64,000 bases of DNA from Xenopus tropicalis (GCF_000004195.4 NC_030680.2:138693545-138757544), one strand, 5' to 3'; shown: positions 34,027-45,387, counted from the stretch's first letter. Program-made: numbers and translations. The notes: a model not told the origin generated them from the letters alone.

Positions 34027-36428
34027 GAAAGGCAAGCAGGGAGTCAGATGGGGGATAGGGAAGCAGGGAGTCAGACTGGGGGGATAGGGAAGCAGGGAGT
34101 CAGATGGGGGATAGGGAAGCAGGGAGTCAGATGGGGGGATAGGGAAGCAGGGAGTCAGACTGGGGCAATAGGGAAGCAGGGAGTCAGACTGGGGGGATAG
34201 GGAAGCAGGGAGTCAGACTGGGGGGATAGGGAAGCAGGGAGTCAGACTGGGGGATAGGGAAGCAGGGAGCAACTGGGGGGGAAGGGGAGTCAGATGGGGG
34301 ATAGGGAAGCAGGGAGTCAGATGGGGGATAGGGAAGCAGGGAGTCAATGGGGGGATAGGGAAGCAGGGAGTCAGATGGGGGGATAGGGAAGCAGGGAGTC
34401 AGACTGGGGGGATAGGGAGGCAGGGAGTCAGACTGGGGGGATAGGGAAGCAGGGAGTCAGACTGGGGGGATAGGGAAGCAGGGAGTCAGACTGGGGGATA
34501 GGGAAGCAGGGAGTCAGACTGGGGGGATAGGGAAGCAGGGAGTCAGATGGGGGGATAGGGAAGCAGGGAGTCAGATGGGGGATAGGGAAGCAGGGAGTCA
34601 GATGGGGGATAGGGAAGCAGGGAGTCAGATGGGGGGATAGGGAAGCAGGGAGTCAGATGGGGGGATAGGGAAGCAGGGAGTCAGACTGGGGGGGATAGGG
34701 AAGCAGGGAGTTAGACTGGGGGGATAGGGAAGCAGGGAGTCAGACTGGGGGGATAGGGAAGCAGGGAGTCAGATGGGGGGGATAGGGAAGCAGGGAGTCA
34801 GACTGGGGGGATAGGGAAGCAGGGAGTCAGACTGGGGGGATAGGGAAGCAGGGAGTCAGACTGGGGCGATAGGGAAGCAGGGAGTCAGACTGGGGGGATA
34901 GGGAAGCAGGGAGTCAGACTGGGGGATAGGGAAGCAGGGAGTCAGATGGGGGATAGGGAAGCAGGGAGTCAGATGGGGGATAGGGAAGCAGGGAGTCAGA
35001 TGGGGGATAGGGAAGCAGGGAGTCAGATGGGGGATAGGGAAGCAGGGAGTCAGACTGGGGGGATAGGGAGGCAGGGAGTCAGACTGGGGCGATAGGGAAG
35101 CAGGGAGTCAGATGGGGGATAGGGAAGCAGGGGAGTCAGACTGGGGGGATAGGGAGGCAGGGAGTCAGACTGGGGGCGATAGGGAAGCAGGGAGTCAGAT
35201 GGGGGATAGGGAAGCAGGGAGTCAGACTGGGGGGATAGGGAAGCAGGGAGTCAGACTGGGGCGATAGGGAAGCAGGGAGTCAGACTGGGGGGATAGGGAA
35301 GCAGGGAGTCAGGACTGGGGGGATAGGGAAGCAGGGAGTCAGATGGGGGATAGGGAAGCAGGGAGTCAGATGGGGGATAGGGAAGCAGGGAGTCAGATGG
35401 GGGGATAGGGAAGCAGGGAGTCAGATGGGGGGATAGGGAAGCAGGGAGTCCAGACTGGGGCGATAGGGAAGCAGGGAGTCAGATGGGGGATAGGGAAGCA
35501 GGGAGTCAGACTGGGGGGATAGGGAGGCAGGGAGTCAGACTGGGGCGATAGGGAAGCAGGGAGTCAGATGGGGGATAGGGAAGCAGGGAGTCAGACTGGG
35601 GGGATAGGGAAGCAGGGAGTCAGATGGGGGATAGGGAAGCAGGGAGTCAGACTGGGGGGATAGGGAGGCAAGGAGTAAGACTGGGGGGATAGGGAAGCAG
35701 GGAGTCAGATGGGGGAATAGGGAGGCAGGGAGTCAGACTGGGGCGATAGGGAAGCAGGGAGTCAGACGGGGGGATAGGGAAGCAGGGAGTCAGACTGGGG
35801 GGATAGGGAAGCAGGGAGTCAAATGGGGGGGACAAGGAAGCAGGGAGTCAGACGGGGGGATAGGGAAGCAGGGAGTCAAATGGGGGATAGGGAAGCAGGG
35901 AGTCAGATGGGGGTGACAGGGAAGCAGGGAGTCAGAGGGGGGGACAGGGAAGCAGGGAGTCAGACGGGGGATAGGGAAGCAGGGAGTCAGACGGGGGATA
36001 GGGAAGCAGGGAGTCAGACGGGGGATAGGGAAGCAGGGAGTCAGACGGGGGATAGGGAAGCAGGGAGTCAGAGGGGGGGACAGGGAAGCAGGGAGTCAGA
36101 GGGGGATAGGGAAGCAGGGAGTCAGAGGGGGGGACAGGGAAGCAGGGAGTCAGACGGGGGATAGGGAAGCAGGGAGTCAGAGGGGGGGACAGGGAAGCAG
36201 GGAGTCAGACGGGGGATAGGGAAGCAGGGAGTCAGAGGGGGGGGACAGGGAAGCAGGGAGTCAGACGGGGGATAGGGAAGCAGGGAGTCAGAGGGGGGGA
36301 CAGGGAAGCAGGGAGTCAGACGGGGGATAGGGAAGCAGGGAGTCAGAGGGGGGGACAGGGAAGCAGGGAGTCAGACGGGGGATAGGGAAGCAGGGAGTCA
36401 GAGGGGGGGGACAGGGAAGCAGATGATT
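34027..36428 (+). repeat. 27-31-bp G-rich satellite, about 80 copies
   Basis: The unit is GGGATAGGGAAGCAGGGAGT plus CAGATGG or CAGACTGGGG, 27-31 bp by length of the G-run. Late copies (about 35830-36428) alternate GGGATAGGG with GGGGGACAGGG in a two-unit pattern. Open frames on both strands are repeat artefacts (for example a run of GDREAGSQ). Confidence 0.97.
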
Positions 36429-36896
36429 ACAGTACAGGGAGATAAAACAGTGTTGCACATATAGTACAGGAGATATTCAAGGGCAATTTCAACTCTTTCA
36501 TTCCTGTGGTTACTGAAAATGAAGCTTTTACTTCCATGCATTTTGTGCATTTATCATCCATTTCTTCCTCAATCCGGAACATTTGCAGCTCTTTGAAATG
36601 CACTTTTGCTTCTCCTTGTCCCAAGGAGGCTAATTTAGCCCTTTAGGGAACAGCTATTCAGCACAGAGAATTCTAACCAAAACAAAAAAATGCAAAAGAA
36701 AGAAACGAGTGTTACGAATATATCATCTATATCATTGTGAGATTCTGAGATGAGTCCAGTCCTCACTCCCCCAGCCGCGGAAGAACTCCAGCTCCCTGCC
36801 CCACTGACCATGGGGGGGAATGGAAAACCTGTTATAAACCTACCTGGACCGGCTACATGTCCCAGAAATTCCCTCTGGGTATTTGGGAAACACAGA
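36429..36896. other. Unique sequence after the arrays
   Basis: The first 50 bases (GATTACAGTACAGGGAG) are a decayed tail of the array. I see no gene; the 155-residue minus frame (36635-37102) crosses into the next MITE and has no recognised domain. Confidence 0.4.
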
Positions 36897-36904
36897 CTGG
36901 ACAT

Positions 36905-37407
36905 TAGTGATGAGCGAATTTTTTCGGCAGGCATGGATTCGCAGTGAATTTCCGCATTTCGCCATTGGCGAATTGTTTCACTGAACTTCCGTGAAAATTT
37001 GCAGCGGAAAAATTTGTAGCGCAGAATTTTTTTGTCGCGTGTCAAATTGGACATGGTCGAGGCAAAAAAAGGGCGTGGTCTGGTCAAATTGGTCGTGGTC
37101 ACGGAAAAAAGGGTGCAGTAGAGGCAAAAAATGGCGCGGTCTGGTCAAATTGGGTGCGGTTGAGGCAAAAAAGGGAATGGTCTGGTCAAATTGGGCGCGG
37201 TCGCGGAAAAAAGGGTGCGGTCTCGTCACACCAAAAAAGGCGCGTTCGATAAAAAAATAGACGCAGGCGACAAAAATTAGACACGGGCGACAAAAAAAAA
37301 AAGACGTGAGCTACAAAAAAATCTTGCGACAAATGCGTTTCACAACTTTTCCGCCGTTTCCGCAAATTTAATGGTGAAGCGAAACGGGACAGATTCGCTA
37401 ATCACTA
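36905..37407. mobile_element. hAT-like MITE with TAGTGATGAGC ends
   Basis: It starts TAGTGATGAGCGAATTTTTT and ends ACAGATTCGCTAATCACTA. A perfect 8-bp duplication CTGGACAT flanks it (36897-36904, 37408-37415), which fits the hAT superfamily. The interior has several GGTCTGGTCAAATTGG units. It is non-coding. Confidence 0.85.
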
Positions 37408-37415
37408 CTGGACAT

Positions 37416-37839
37416 ATAAAGGAGTTCTATACCTTTGAGTTAACTTTTAATATATATAAACAGTAATAGTCTCAAACAATTTGCAGTTGGTCTTCATTTT
37501 TTATTATTTGTTTTTTAAATGTTTTTACTTTTTGTTCAGTCTCCAGTTTAAAAGAGATGTTCACCTTCAGACCTGAGGGGATCGCCGACACCAACTTGCA
37601 TTCTGCCCAAAGGCGAAGTTGCCACTAAACTGGTTACTTGCTTCATTTGTGTTTCATGGATCCGATTGGCTAAATCTTGTCAGCCAATGGTATCAAAGAT
37701 ATGCAAAAAAAAAAAAACCCGACCCTATTGCTGCTTTCTCTGGCTTCCGATGTCCTCCCCTGACGCATTTCACATACGCGTTCAGGGGAGGACGTATGAC
37801 AGGGAGGAGTCCCAATCCGGACTTAGATTTCTTACCAAT
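37416..37839. mobile_element. T2-like MITE fragment (approximate limits 37420-37575)
   Basis: CAATTTGCAGTTGGTCTTCA then TTTTTTATTATTTG and CTCCAGTTT match the T2 elements at 43056 and 51858. The piece ends near AGAGATGTTCACCTT. The remainder to 37839 is unclassified and includes a small palindrome, TGACGCATTTCACATACGCG followed by TTCAGGGGAGG. Confidence 0.45.
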
Positions 37840-38401
37840 ATCTGCACAGGGATCAGCCAGTTATCTATTCGGCTGGGATTGAAATCCCGTTGGGAAGGGG
37901 CCCCCTTGGGCTGTGGGTGCTATCCGTCTGAATAAGCCCCTGTTGTGATCTGTTGGGAGCCATGTTATCATATCAGCCCAATTTGTCCTGCCGCCATATT
38001 GGAGTTGTTCGGGGACCTCGCTAAATGAAAGGACCTTTACATGTATGAGTAAATTACAGGGATGCTTCACCTTTAAGTTAACTCTATAATGGCAGGGTCG
38101 GACTGGGGGTGCAGGGCCCACCGGGGCTGCTGCCCCAGGGGTCCCACCCCCCCCCAAGGTGCCTCCTCCGGCCACATGCCCCCCAGGGGCCCCTGTGGGG
38201 GATGCGGCCGGAGGAGGCACCTTGGGGGGTGTGGGACCCCTGGGGCGGCAGGACAACTTGGGCTGATATGATAACATGGCTCCCCAAAAGATCTCAACAG
38301 GGGCTTATTCAGATGGATTGCACCCACAGCCCAAGGGGGCCCCTTCCAAACGGGATTTCAATCCCAGCCGAATAGATAACTGGCTGATCCCTGTGCAGAT
38401 A
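37840..38401. mobile_element. Long inverted repeat (about 155-bp arms) with a second GC-rich element inside
   Basis: Arm 37840-37995 (TATCTGCACAGGGATCAGCC ... CCAATTTGTCCTGCCGCC) is the reverse complement of arm 38245-38401, with about ten differences. The spacer holds a CAGGGTCGGACTGGGGGTGC start at 38093, the same end as the hAT-like MITE at 41090, and a very GC-rich hairpin (GTGCCTCCTCCGGCC against GGCCGGAGGAGGCAC). It is probably a foldback element invaded by part of a second MITE. The overlapping frames here are not genes. Confidence 0.7.
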
Positions 38402-39111
38402 CAGGGCAGGAAAGCAATTGTTTTTGGCCATTTAAACAGCCCAGTAAGGGTAAGGCAACTGGCAGACTGGGCTATGTACAACTATATATTTATGCCGAGT
38501 TTATTGGTTACTTTTTCTAGTTTTATTATGAGTTGCTATAAGTGAAGGTGTTTTTCCAAGATAATATTGCGAGTATGGGCAGAGATAACCAGCAGTTTGC
38601 TCTCCCCGTGCCCTTCTCTGCGCAGCCCGCCCTACGTCTATTACCAAGATTGTGCTCAGATAAACAGACTATTATTTTATTGATCTGTGCCCAATGAGTC
38701 ACACTCGGCAGTTGTTATGGCAACCAGATAAAATTCCTTACACATCTCACAATACAGAAGTCAAGGTATTCAGAACCATTACGGATGTACAGTATGGGTG
38801 CAGGCAAGCCGCGGGGGCAGGTAGGTGGGCTTTCTGTAGCCATTGCACCGCTAAACTTACAACCCAAAAAAACCCATATGGCCCACTACCGTCCTTTATG
38901 TGCAAATTCTATCATGGAAAAACAGGTTGTTTTCAAAATGCCTCAGTTAAAAGCACTCGTCCAGCAGAATCCTGCATTGAAATTTGTTTTTCAAAAGAGC
39001 AAACAGATTTTTTTATACTTAATTTTGAAATCTGGTGTTGGGCTAGACATATTCTTAGTTTCCCAGGTAACCTCAGCCATGTGACTTGTGCTCTGATAAA
39101 CTTCAGTCTCT
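38402..39111. other. Unclassified intronic sequence
   Basis: A 168-residue frame (38694-39200, plus) has no recognised domain and ends in the following duplication; I treat it as chance. Confidence 0.35.
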
Positions 39112-39790
39112 CTTTACTGTTGCATTACAAGTTGGAGTCATATGAACCTCCCCACCCCCCAGCAGCTGATCAGCAGAACAATGGGAAGGGAGCAAGATAG
39201 CAGATCACTGATACCTCTATTGCAAAAATAAATGCTCCCATGCTCTCCTAGTGGTAGATATGAGAAAAGCACTCAATAGTAAGAAATCCAAGTCCGGCTT
39301 GGGACTCCTCCAGTTACATGGGAGTAGGAGAAACAATAGGTTAGCTGAAAGCAGTTCTAATGTGTAGCCCTGGCTCCTTCTGAAAGCTCAGACTCAGGCA
39401 CACTTTACTGCTGCGCTGCAAGTTGGAGTGATATCCGCCCCCAGCAGCTGATCAGCAGAACAATGGGAAGGGAGCAAGATAGCAGCTCCCAGTAGGTATC
39501 AGAATAGCACTCAATAGTAAGAAATCCAAGTCCGGCTTGGGACTCCTCCAGTTACATGGGAGTAGGAGAAACAATAGATTCGCTGAAAGCAGTTCTAATG
39601 TGTAGCGCTGGCTGAAAGCTCAGACTCAGGCACAATGCACTGAGATGGCGCCTACACACCAATATTACAGCTACAAATACATTTGTTGGTTCAAGAATAA
39701 CATTTTAATGGTAGAGGGAATTATTTGCTATGTAAACAGTGTCATTTAGTGAAAACTACACCATAAAAATCATGACAGTATCCCTTTAAA
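39112..39790. repeat. Direct duplication (about 290 bp, two copies) inside a T2-like MITE
   Basis: CAGCAGCTGATCAGCAGAAC then AATGGGAAGGGAGCAAGATA at about 39160 returns at about 39445. CTCAATAGTAAGAAATCCAA at about 39271 returns at about 39510. The second copy lacks some 60 bp. The block ends TATCCCTTTAAA at 39779-39790, a T2-like end. Another piece of the same end lies reversed at about 53830-53920. Confidence 0.7.
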
Positions 39791-39875
39791 TACAGGACAG
39801 CTCTCCTAGCTGAGTGTTCTATTTGCCCCCATTGTTTTATTGCAGTCTGATGACCTGACACTTTATAGTAAAGTG

Positions 39876-40035
39876 TATATCTTTATTTATAAAGTGCTAC
39901 AAGAATAAACATTACACACAGGACACATAGTATAATAAATACAAGAAATAAGTATAAATACACAGACTAAATGCCATTTAGTATGAGACACAGTTGGAAG
40001 AAGGTCCCTGCCGATAGAGCGTACAATCTAAGTAT
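39876..40035 (-). mobile_element. LINE-like 3' fragment (L2/CR1 type)
   Basis: On the minus strand the 3' end reads CTTGTAGCACTTTATAAATA followed by AAGATATACAC. The body includes AGATTGTACGCTCTATCGGC. It is homologous to the copies at 16890 and 17577. Confidence 0.5.
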
Positions 40036-41081
40036 TCCTCAACCTACCATTTCTCCAGCTGCAAGCAACACACAACCATGCTGTGAGTCACTGGCAGATT
40101 TCCCCAGGTCTGATTGGCTGATTCGAGCACGAGTCTGCAGTTTGCCTACAATTAAAATCTGCATTTATATTTATGGTCGTGACAGTTCCCCATTGAATTC
40201 ATTACGGCCATGCAAGAGCTAAGGAAGGGAGAGGCGTAGAAGTGAACTGGTTGCCCTCTGGGCTGCTGATCTGCACTGGTTTCCAGGCCTATTCGTCTAA
40301 TCATTTCACATTCAGTAACAATTGAGCTAACACATGCACTATTCTATCCCAGGCAGTTAAGGCAATGTAATTACATTTTTGGTGACAGATTCCCATTAAA
40401 TCCCATTACCCAGGAGACAGGGGATTACAAGTTCCCCCTCTGCACAGTCCATTGATCCCTGCATTGACTGTACCATCTATTCCGGCACATTAAGAGCGGG
40501 ACGTGGATAATCAGCTCAATGGAACAGATACTTCTGAAAGCGTTCGGAGGGCTGGCCCTTGTGATTGTTCTTCCATTTACGTGATAGTGGCTAGAATGTT
40601 CACAATTAAAGGTCCCACCATAAATAGCAAGTTATGTCTCGTTTATGGTACTTTAGCATTAGGTTAACTTAGTATGCTCTACAATGCCCTATTATTTACC
40701 CTTCCCATTTACCATTCTTGTCAATGAAAGGGTATTTTCAGTCATTCTCTCACCTGCGGGGGGGGGGGGGGGGGGGCAGACTGTTTTCCTCTTACAAGAA
40801 AATAAACCCAAACTCACTGGGAAGGTACTTTCTATCCTCTTTGATTTCCCCCCATATAGGGCAATATAGTTATTTTTCTGACTTTTCTATACTTTGCATT
40901 TGCCACCCCAGGGCAGAACATAGGAAGAAGATGGTGGTGCATCAGCGCTCTAACAAACTGGCACCTCCCAGTGAATGTGGGTTTTGTTGTCCTTTAAAGC
41001 ATAACTTCTCCTGTAGACTAGGGGTTCGAGTGGCCCCCCAGCAGGACTAACATTTTGGGTCCCCTTCCACCTCTTGCAATA
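40036..41081. other. Unique intronic sequence with poly-G run
   Basis: A run of about 18 G lies at 40759-40776 and is likely to vary in length. I see nothing else to support. Confidence 0.35.
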
Positions 41082-41089
41082 GCCTGGTG

Positions 41090-41337
41090 CAGGGTCGGAC
41101 TGGGGGGTGCAGGGCCCACCGGGGTTCCCGCCAGCTGCGTCACCTTACCAACCCCACCCCGCAGGGGCCCCCCTAACCCCCTGCAGGGTCCCCCACCCGA
41201 CGTCCTCCCCTGAGTGCATGTAAATTTAACGTGTCTGGGGAGGAACGGTTGCACAGAGGGAGCGCTGGCAAGGGTCGGGTCTGGGCCGGGGCCCACCGGG
41301 ATTTTAACTGGTGTCCCGGCAGCCCAGTCCGACCCTG
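41090..41337. mobile_element. hAT-like MITE with CAGGGTCGGACTGG ends
   Basis: It begins CAGGGTCGGACTGGGGGGTG and ends CAGCCCAGTCCGACCCTG. The flanks GCCTGGTG (41082-41089) and ACCTGGTG (41338-41345) match at 7 of 8 bases, an 8-bp duplication typical of hAT elements. A partial relative is in the spacer of the long inverted repeat at 38093. Confidence 0.8.
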
Positions 41338-41558
41338 ACCTGGTGACATGAATATCACCAAACCTCACAAATAACCCATTCCCTACCAAACCCGCCACTC
41401 CCCTTGGGTCGCCCTGCAGTGTTAGGCTCTGTATTCCCGCTAGTTACGCCAGTGCTCATGGGTAGTGATTTCAGCCATACATAGATTCGTTGCATAATTC
41501 CGCATTTTTGTCATTGGCAAACTTCTTTGTGAAAGTGCCGCAAAAATTCCGTGCTCAT

Positions 41559-42063
41559 TAGTGATGAGCACAATGTTTCACCAGGTATACATTTCCCGTG
41601 AATAGTGATGAGAGAATTTTTTTGGCAGGCATGGATTTGCAGCGAATTTCCGCATTTCTCCATTGGTGAATTGTTTTGCAAAACTTCAGAGAAAATTAAG
41701 CGAGAAAAATTTGTTGTGTGGAATTTTTGTTGCACATCAAATTGGGCGTGGTCACATTAAAAAAGGCGTGGTCACGGCAAAAAATGCGGGAGACAAAAAA
41801 GAAAATCTCACGACAAATGCGTTTCACGAATTTATTGCCGTTTCGCGAATTTTCACGCCGTTTCGTGAATTTTATGGCAAAGCCAAATGGGACAGATTCA
41901 CTCATCACTACCCGCGAATTTCCAACGCTTCGCCAGGGGCGGATTTTTTCATGAAAGGGGTGCAAGAATTCACCGAAGAAATAATTTGGCAGGCTTAATT
42001 TTTTTCTACATTTTTTTGACGTGCGTGAACATTTTTGCAGATAAACAGGTTCGCTCATCACTA
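41559..42063. mobile_element. Middle nested TAGTGATG MITE
   Basis: It begins TAGTGATGAGCACAATG and ends GGTTCGCTCATCACTA. Flanks GTGCTCAT (41551-41558) and GTGCCCAC (42064-42071) agree at 6 of 8. It is interrupted by the innermost copy. Confidence 0.7.
41603..41910. mobile_element. Innermost nested TAGTGATG MITE
   Basis: It begins TAGTGATGAGAGAATTTTTT and ends GACAGATTCACTCATCACTA. Flanks CCCGTGAA (41595-41602) and CCCGCGAA (41911-41918) agree at 7 of 8. It is the closest of the three to the copy at 36905, with the same GGCAGGCATGGATTTGCAGC start. Confidence 0.78.
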
Positions 42064-42248
42064 GTGCCCACATCAAAAAGGAGGTGGTCCCGGTTATTTC
42101 AAATAAGTCACAGTTGCGTAAAAAAAAGTCACACAGTAGCCGCATTTTGCGAATTTTTCATCATTTCCCAATTTTTTCAGTACATTCACAAATATTTGCT
42201 CATCACAACTCAGGGGTAAAACAACCTCGACTTCATACAGATTAAGCC

Positions 42249-42488
42249 TAGTGATGGCCGAAATGTTTCGGCAGGCATGGATTTGCGGTGAATTTCCGCG
42301 TTTCGCCATTGGCGGATTGTTTCACGAAACGGATGAACGTGCGACAAAACAATAGCCGTGCGACAAAATAATAGCCATGGGCGACAAAAGAATAAACAAT
42401 TTTTTTTTGCCGCATGACATTTTCGCCACTTTGCGAATTTTTCACTGTTTTGCGGATCTTTTGAAAGGAACAGATTCGCTCATCACTA
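42249..42488. mobile_element. TAGTGATG hAT-like MITE, separate copy
   Basis: It begins TAGTGATGGCCGAAATGTTT and ends ACAGATTCGCTCATCACTA. A perfect 8-bp duplication ATTAAGCC flanks it (42241-42248, 42489-42496). At 240 bp it is about half the length of the 36905 copy, with an internal deletion. Confidence 0.88.
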
Positions 42489-42496
42489 ATTAAGCC

Positions 42497-43055
42497 TTAT
42501 ATTATGCCATAAAATGCCAGTTGGCACAAGGCCTTATACCCATAATAATGCTGGCCTATTGGCTGGGCAGTGAATGTTTAATGGCCAGTCCTCACTGTCA
42601 CTAACTGTCACCTCTCCCTACCACCTAGGCTTTTATCACTCAGATGGGAGTGAGTTGTTCCCGGCTAAGATCTCATAATGAACCTTTACAGCAGCATTAA
42701 ATAAAGATTTTTGCTCGGAAATTTTCCCGACCGCAGCGCGCCTCATTGTACAGGGATTTCAGAAATCCTGCTCTGTCAGTCCAACATTTCTCCTAAGGAT
42801 TTAACAAGCCTTTCAGAGATGAAAGGTGCCGAGCTCTTCGGTGTCCAATGTGGATTGTGATGTATTCATTGATTTGTAAGAAAAGGTGAGGATTTAATAA
42901 GCCGTTGGGTGAATATCAAAAAGTATGTTAACGTGTGAAATTTGGTTTGAAATGTCGTTTTTTCCCCCCAAATTGAAGAGTAAAATAACATTGAAATGAA
43001 TTATAACTCAAAGTTTAACCTCTTCCTTCTGACAACTGCTGTAGTGACCAATAGG
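42497..43055. other. Unique intronic sequence
   Basis: It is non-repetitive by eye. The part 42700-42900 (AT-rich with GGATTTAACAAGCC, GGATTTAATAAGCC) could be conserved noncoding DNA. No gene evidence. Confidence 0.35.
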
Positions 43056-43490
43056 TTAAAGCGGTAGTTCAGCTCATGTAGAGAGTGTTATTCTGAAACA
43101 GTTTGCAATTGGTCTTCATTTTTAACTATTTGAGGCTTTTGATTTATTTAGATTTTTGTTCAGCAGCTCTCCAGTTTGGTATTTTGGCTACAATCTGGTT
43201 GCTAGGGTCCAATTTAACCTGGCAACCAGGCAGTGGGTTGAAAGAGAGGCGGGGATATAAATAGAGGTGGGCTTTAATAAAAAGATAAGTAATACAAAGT
43301 GACAATAACAATAAAACTGTAGCCTCACAGAGCAATCGTTTTTGGCTGCCGGGGTCAGTGACCCCCATTTGAAAGCTGAAAAGAGTCAGAAAAGGAAGGT
43401 GAATCATTCAAAAACTAGAAAAAATAAAAAATGAAGACCAGTTGAAAAGTTGCTACGAATAGCCTCTTCCATAACATACTAAAAGTTAGC
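43056..43490 (+). mobile_element. T2-type MITE
   Basis: It starts TTAAAGCGGTAGTTCAGCTC. The interior runs parallel to 51858-52247: CAATTGGTCTTCATTTTTAA, GTTCAGCAGCTCTCCAGTTT, ATCTGGTTGCTAGGG, ATCGTTTTTGGCTGCCGGGG. The right end is less clear. Confidence 0.65.
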
Positions 43491-44669
43491 CTATTGGCCC
43501 ATAATGTGTCTGGGTCAAATATTAAGAAGGACAATCAGCTTTGTATCATTTCCCAGGGGAAATCTCCATTATGCCATGGTGAAAGCTGGAGCTGCCTTAG
43601 GTCACCATTTTGTTGGCTTCATATAATGGGCATTAAAGGGTAAGTGGAACTGATATAAACATCCACACAACATGTAGGGGCCGCTTAATAAATCTTTTTC
43701 ACAAATTTGATTTCATACAGTTCCCGAGATACAAATGGTTAATTAGTGTGCCTCCTCAACCCCCAATGAGCAACGTTAGAAAACCTCGCACTATGGACTA
43801 CATTCGATTTTTATAGATTTTTTTTAACTACTATTCCAATTTGCCTTGAAAAGTGTGGGACCAGGCAGACAGCTAATTGTATTAAGCAGATTTAAGGCAA
43901 TTTTGCTCTTTTCATACTTTGCCTGCTGGTTCCCCAGTAAGTTAACCTACACATTGCAGGATAATGAAGCAGCCTGCAGGGAAATTAGCCAGCCTCCCAA
44001 GGAGAATTAATAAGCTTCTGGCCGCAGAATACACACAGGGGCCGCCGAGCAGCCCAGAGCCAAAGCTGTCGTGCTGATTCAGAAGAATTTTCTTTGAAAT
44101 GTCCAATTATTATCATATATATTAATATACCTTAACAACTGGTACAATTGGTACAATACTTATATGCAGTGCCTTGTCCCATCTGGGGTGTATCCAGTGG
44201 TGGATTTCCATGGGTTCTATCTGGCCATAGATAAAAGTAGGCAGAGCAGAAATAGCAGGGCATAGGGGGGGGGGGGGGGGGGCTTTGTTCCCAGGGCCAA
44301 ACAGACGCTACTCAATACTTGGGGCCCTGTACTGATAATAATCAATGGATTACAGACACCTCTAACCCTTCTAAATGGACCCCCTAGTGGCTGCTCCCTC
44401 TGTATCTCTCCCTGTCTTGTGCTGCTACACCAACAGGGTTTCCATCCCACGAGAATAGGGGCCTATATCTCACCATCCTATGGCCATCTGCCCCCCTCAC
44501 TGATGGGTCCAAGAGACTAAATTAGCTTCACTGTCTTTTATATGGGTGCTCGCCTGGCTGGCTGAGTAGGTGTCTGTATTAGTTGGTGCTCTACATAGGT
44601 GTCGGAAAGGGGTCCACCCCCCCAAAAACCTAACCCCTGCTTTCCCCCCACCTAATCATGTTTCATGGC
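43491..44669. other. Mostly unique; possible conserved noncoding part
   Basis: The region 43850-44110 (ACAGCTAATTGTATTAAGCA, AGGAGAATTAATAAGCTTCT) is non-repetitive with homeodomain-type TAATTR motifs; conservation is only a guess. A poly-G run lies at 44267-44282. No gene evidence. Confidence 0.35.
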
Positions 44670-45119
44670 TAGGGTTGTATTTGACTGGCGTAGCTGGCAA
44701 ATTGGCAGCTAGGGCCGGCGCCAGTATTACAAATTTACCGGCATTATACAGGCTGGCAACCCTACCTATACATCCCCCCTCCCTGATTCTCTCTGTGACA
44801 GATCAGCCCCTTTTAAATAGAAACAGTGGGGGTCATTTATCAACACTAGCCAAAATTGCCCATGGAAACCCATGGAAACCAATCAAATTGTTGCATTCAT
44901 TGTTCTACCTGCAGCTGACTTTGCCCACAGGCAAATGTGACCATTGTTGATAAATAAGCCCCAGTGTCTGTTCTGCCCATTTCTCTGCCCCACCTGCCTA
45001 TTTCCCACACGCCCATTCTCCCACCCCTTAGTGTCATTGCCCACCCCCAAATGACATCCCTGCCCACCTCCCCAAACCCAAAGCCGGTATTCTAAGGAAA
45101 AAAAGATGGCAACCCTACT
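44670..45119. mobile_element. MITE with TAGGGTTG / GGCAACCCTA ends, holding a second MITE
   Basis: Its ends are an inverted pair, TAGGGTTG and GATGGCAACCCTACT. A further GGCAACCCTA at 44755-44764 shows a local rearrangement. The interior matches the 16463-16786 element. It is split by the insertion at 44829-44962. Confidence 0.55.
44829..44962. mobile_element. Nested short MITE with GGGGTCATTTATCAAC ends
   Basis: GGGGTCATTTATCAACACTA mirrors TTGTTGATAAATAAGCCCC. AGTG occurs on both sides (44825-44828, 44963-44966), a possible short target duplication. It lies within the 44670-45119 element, whose text continues AAACAGTG / GTCTGTTCTGCCC across it. Confidence 0.65.
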
Positions 45120-45189
45120 CATGGACCCTGGCACTATAACCCACTCACTATAGTGGGCATACCATATTCTCACCCAGTATCTTCTAAAA

Positions 45190-45387
45190 CAGGGGTGGCC
45201 AATACGCCGATTGCGGTCCACCAATTGATCCCCCGTGGATTTCTGGTGGACCGTGATGAAGCCGGGGATGCGGAAGTGCTGCGTGAATGCGTCCGTATGC
45301 TGCGTCACGTACATACCCATTCACGCCGCACTTCCGCATTCCCCAGTCATTGGTCGATCGCCGATTAAAAAGATCTGCCCACCCCTG
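45190..45387. mobile_element. hAT-like MITE with CAGGGGTGGCCAA ends
   Basis: It begins CAGGGGTGGCCAATACGCCG and ends GATCTGCCCACCCCTG. Flanks TTCTAAAA (45182-45189) and GTCTAAAA (45388-45395) match at 7 of 8. The centre holds the hairpin GCGGAAGTGC.GCGTGAATGC against GCATTCACGC-like sequence. It is non-coding. Confidence 0.78.

Larger units (their letters stand above)
41463..42208. mobile_element. Outermost of three nested TAGTGATG hAT-like MITEs
   Basis: It begins TAGTGATTTCAGCC and ends ATTTGCTCATCACAA. Flanks CTCATGGG (41455-41462) and CTCAGGGG (42209-42216) agree at 7 of 8 bases. Its two halves are separated by the middle element at 41559-42063. Confidence 0.7.

Noticed and set aside
35823..36164. 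113-residue repetitive frame (GDREAGSQ repeats)
   Set aside because: It is an artefact of the 27-31-bp array.
27085..36428. CRISPR-like array
   Set aside because: Units are contiguous with no unique spacers, and the genome is a vertebrate's.
36635..37102. 155-residue minus frame
   Set aside because: It crosses from unique sequence into a MITE; no domain and no splice signals.
38694..39200. 168-residue plus frame
   Set aside because: No domain; it overlaps a duplicated MITE and lacks acceptor/donor support.
41696..42145. 149-residue minus frame
   Set aside because: It runs through three nested non-coding MITEs and shows no transposase motif.
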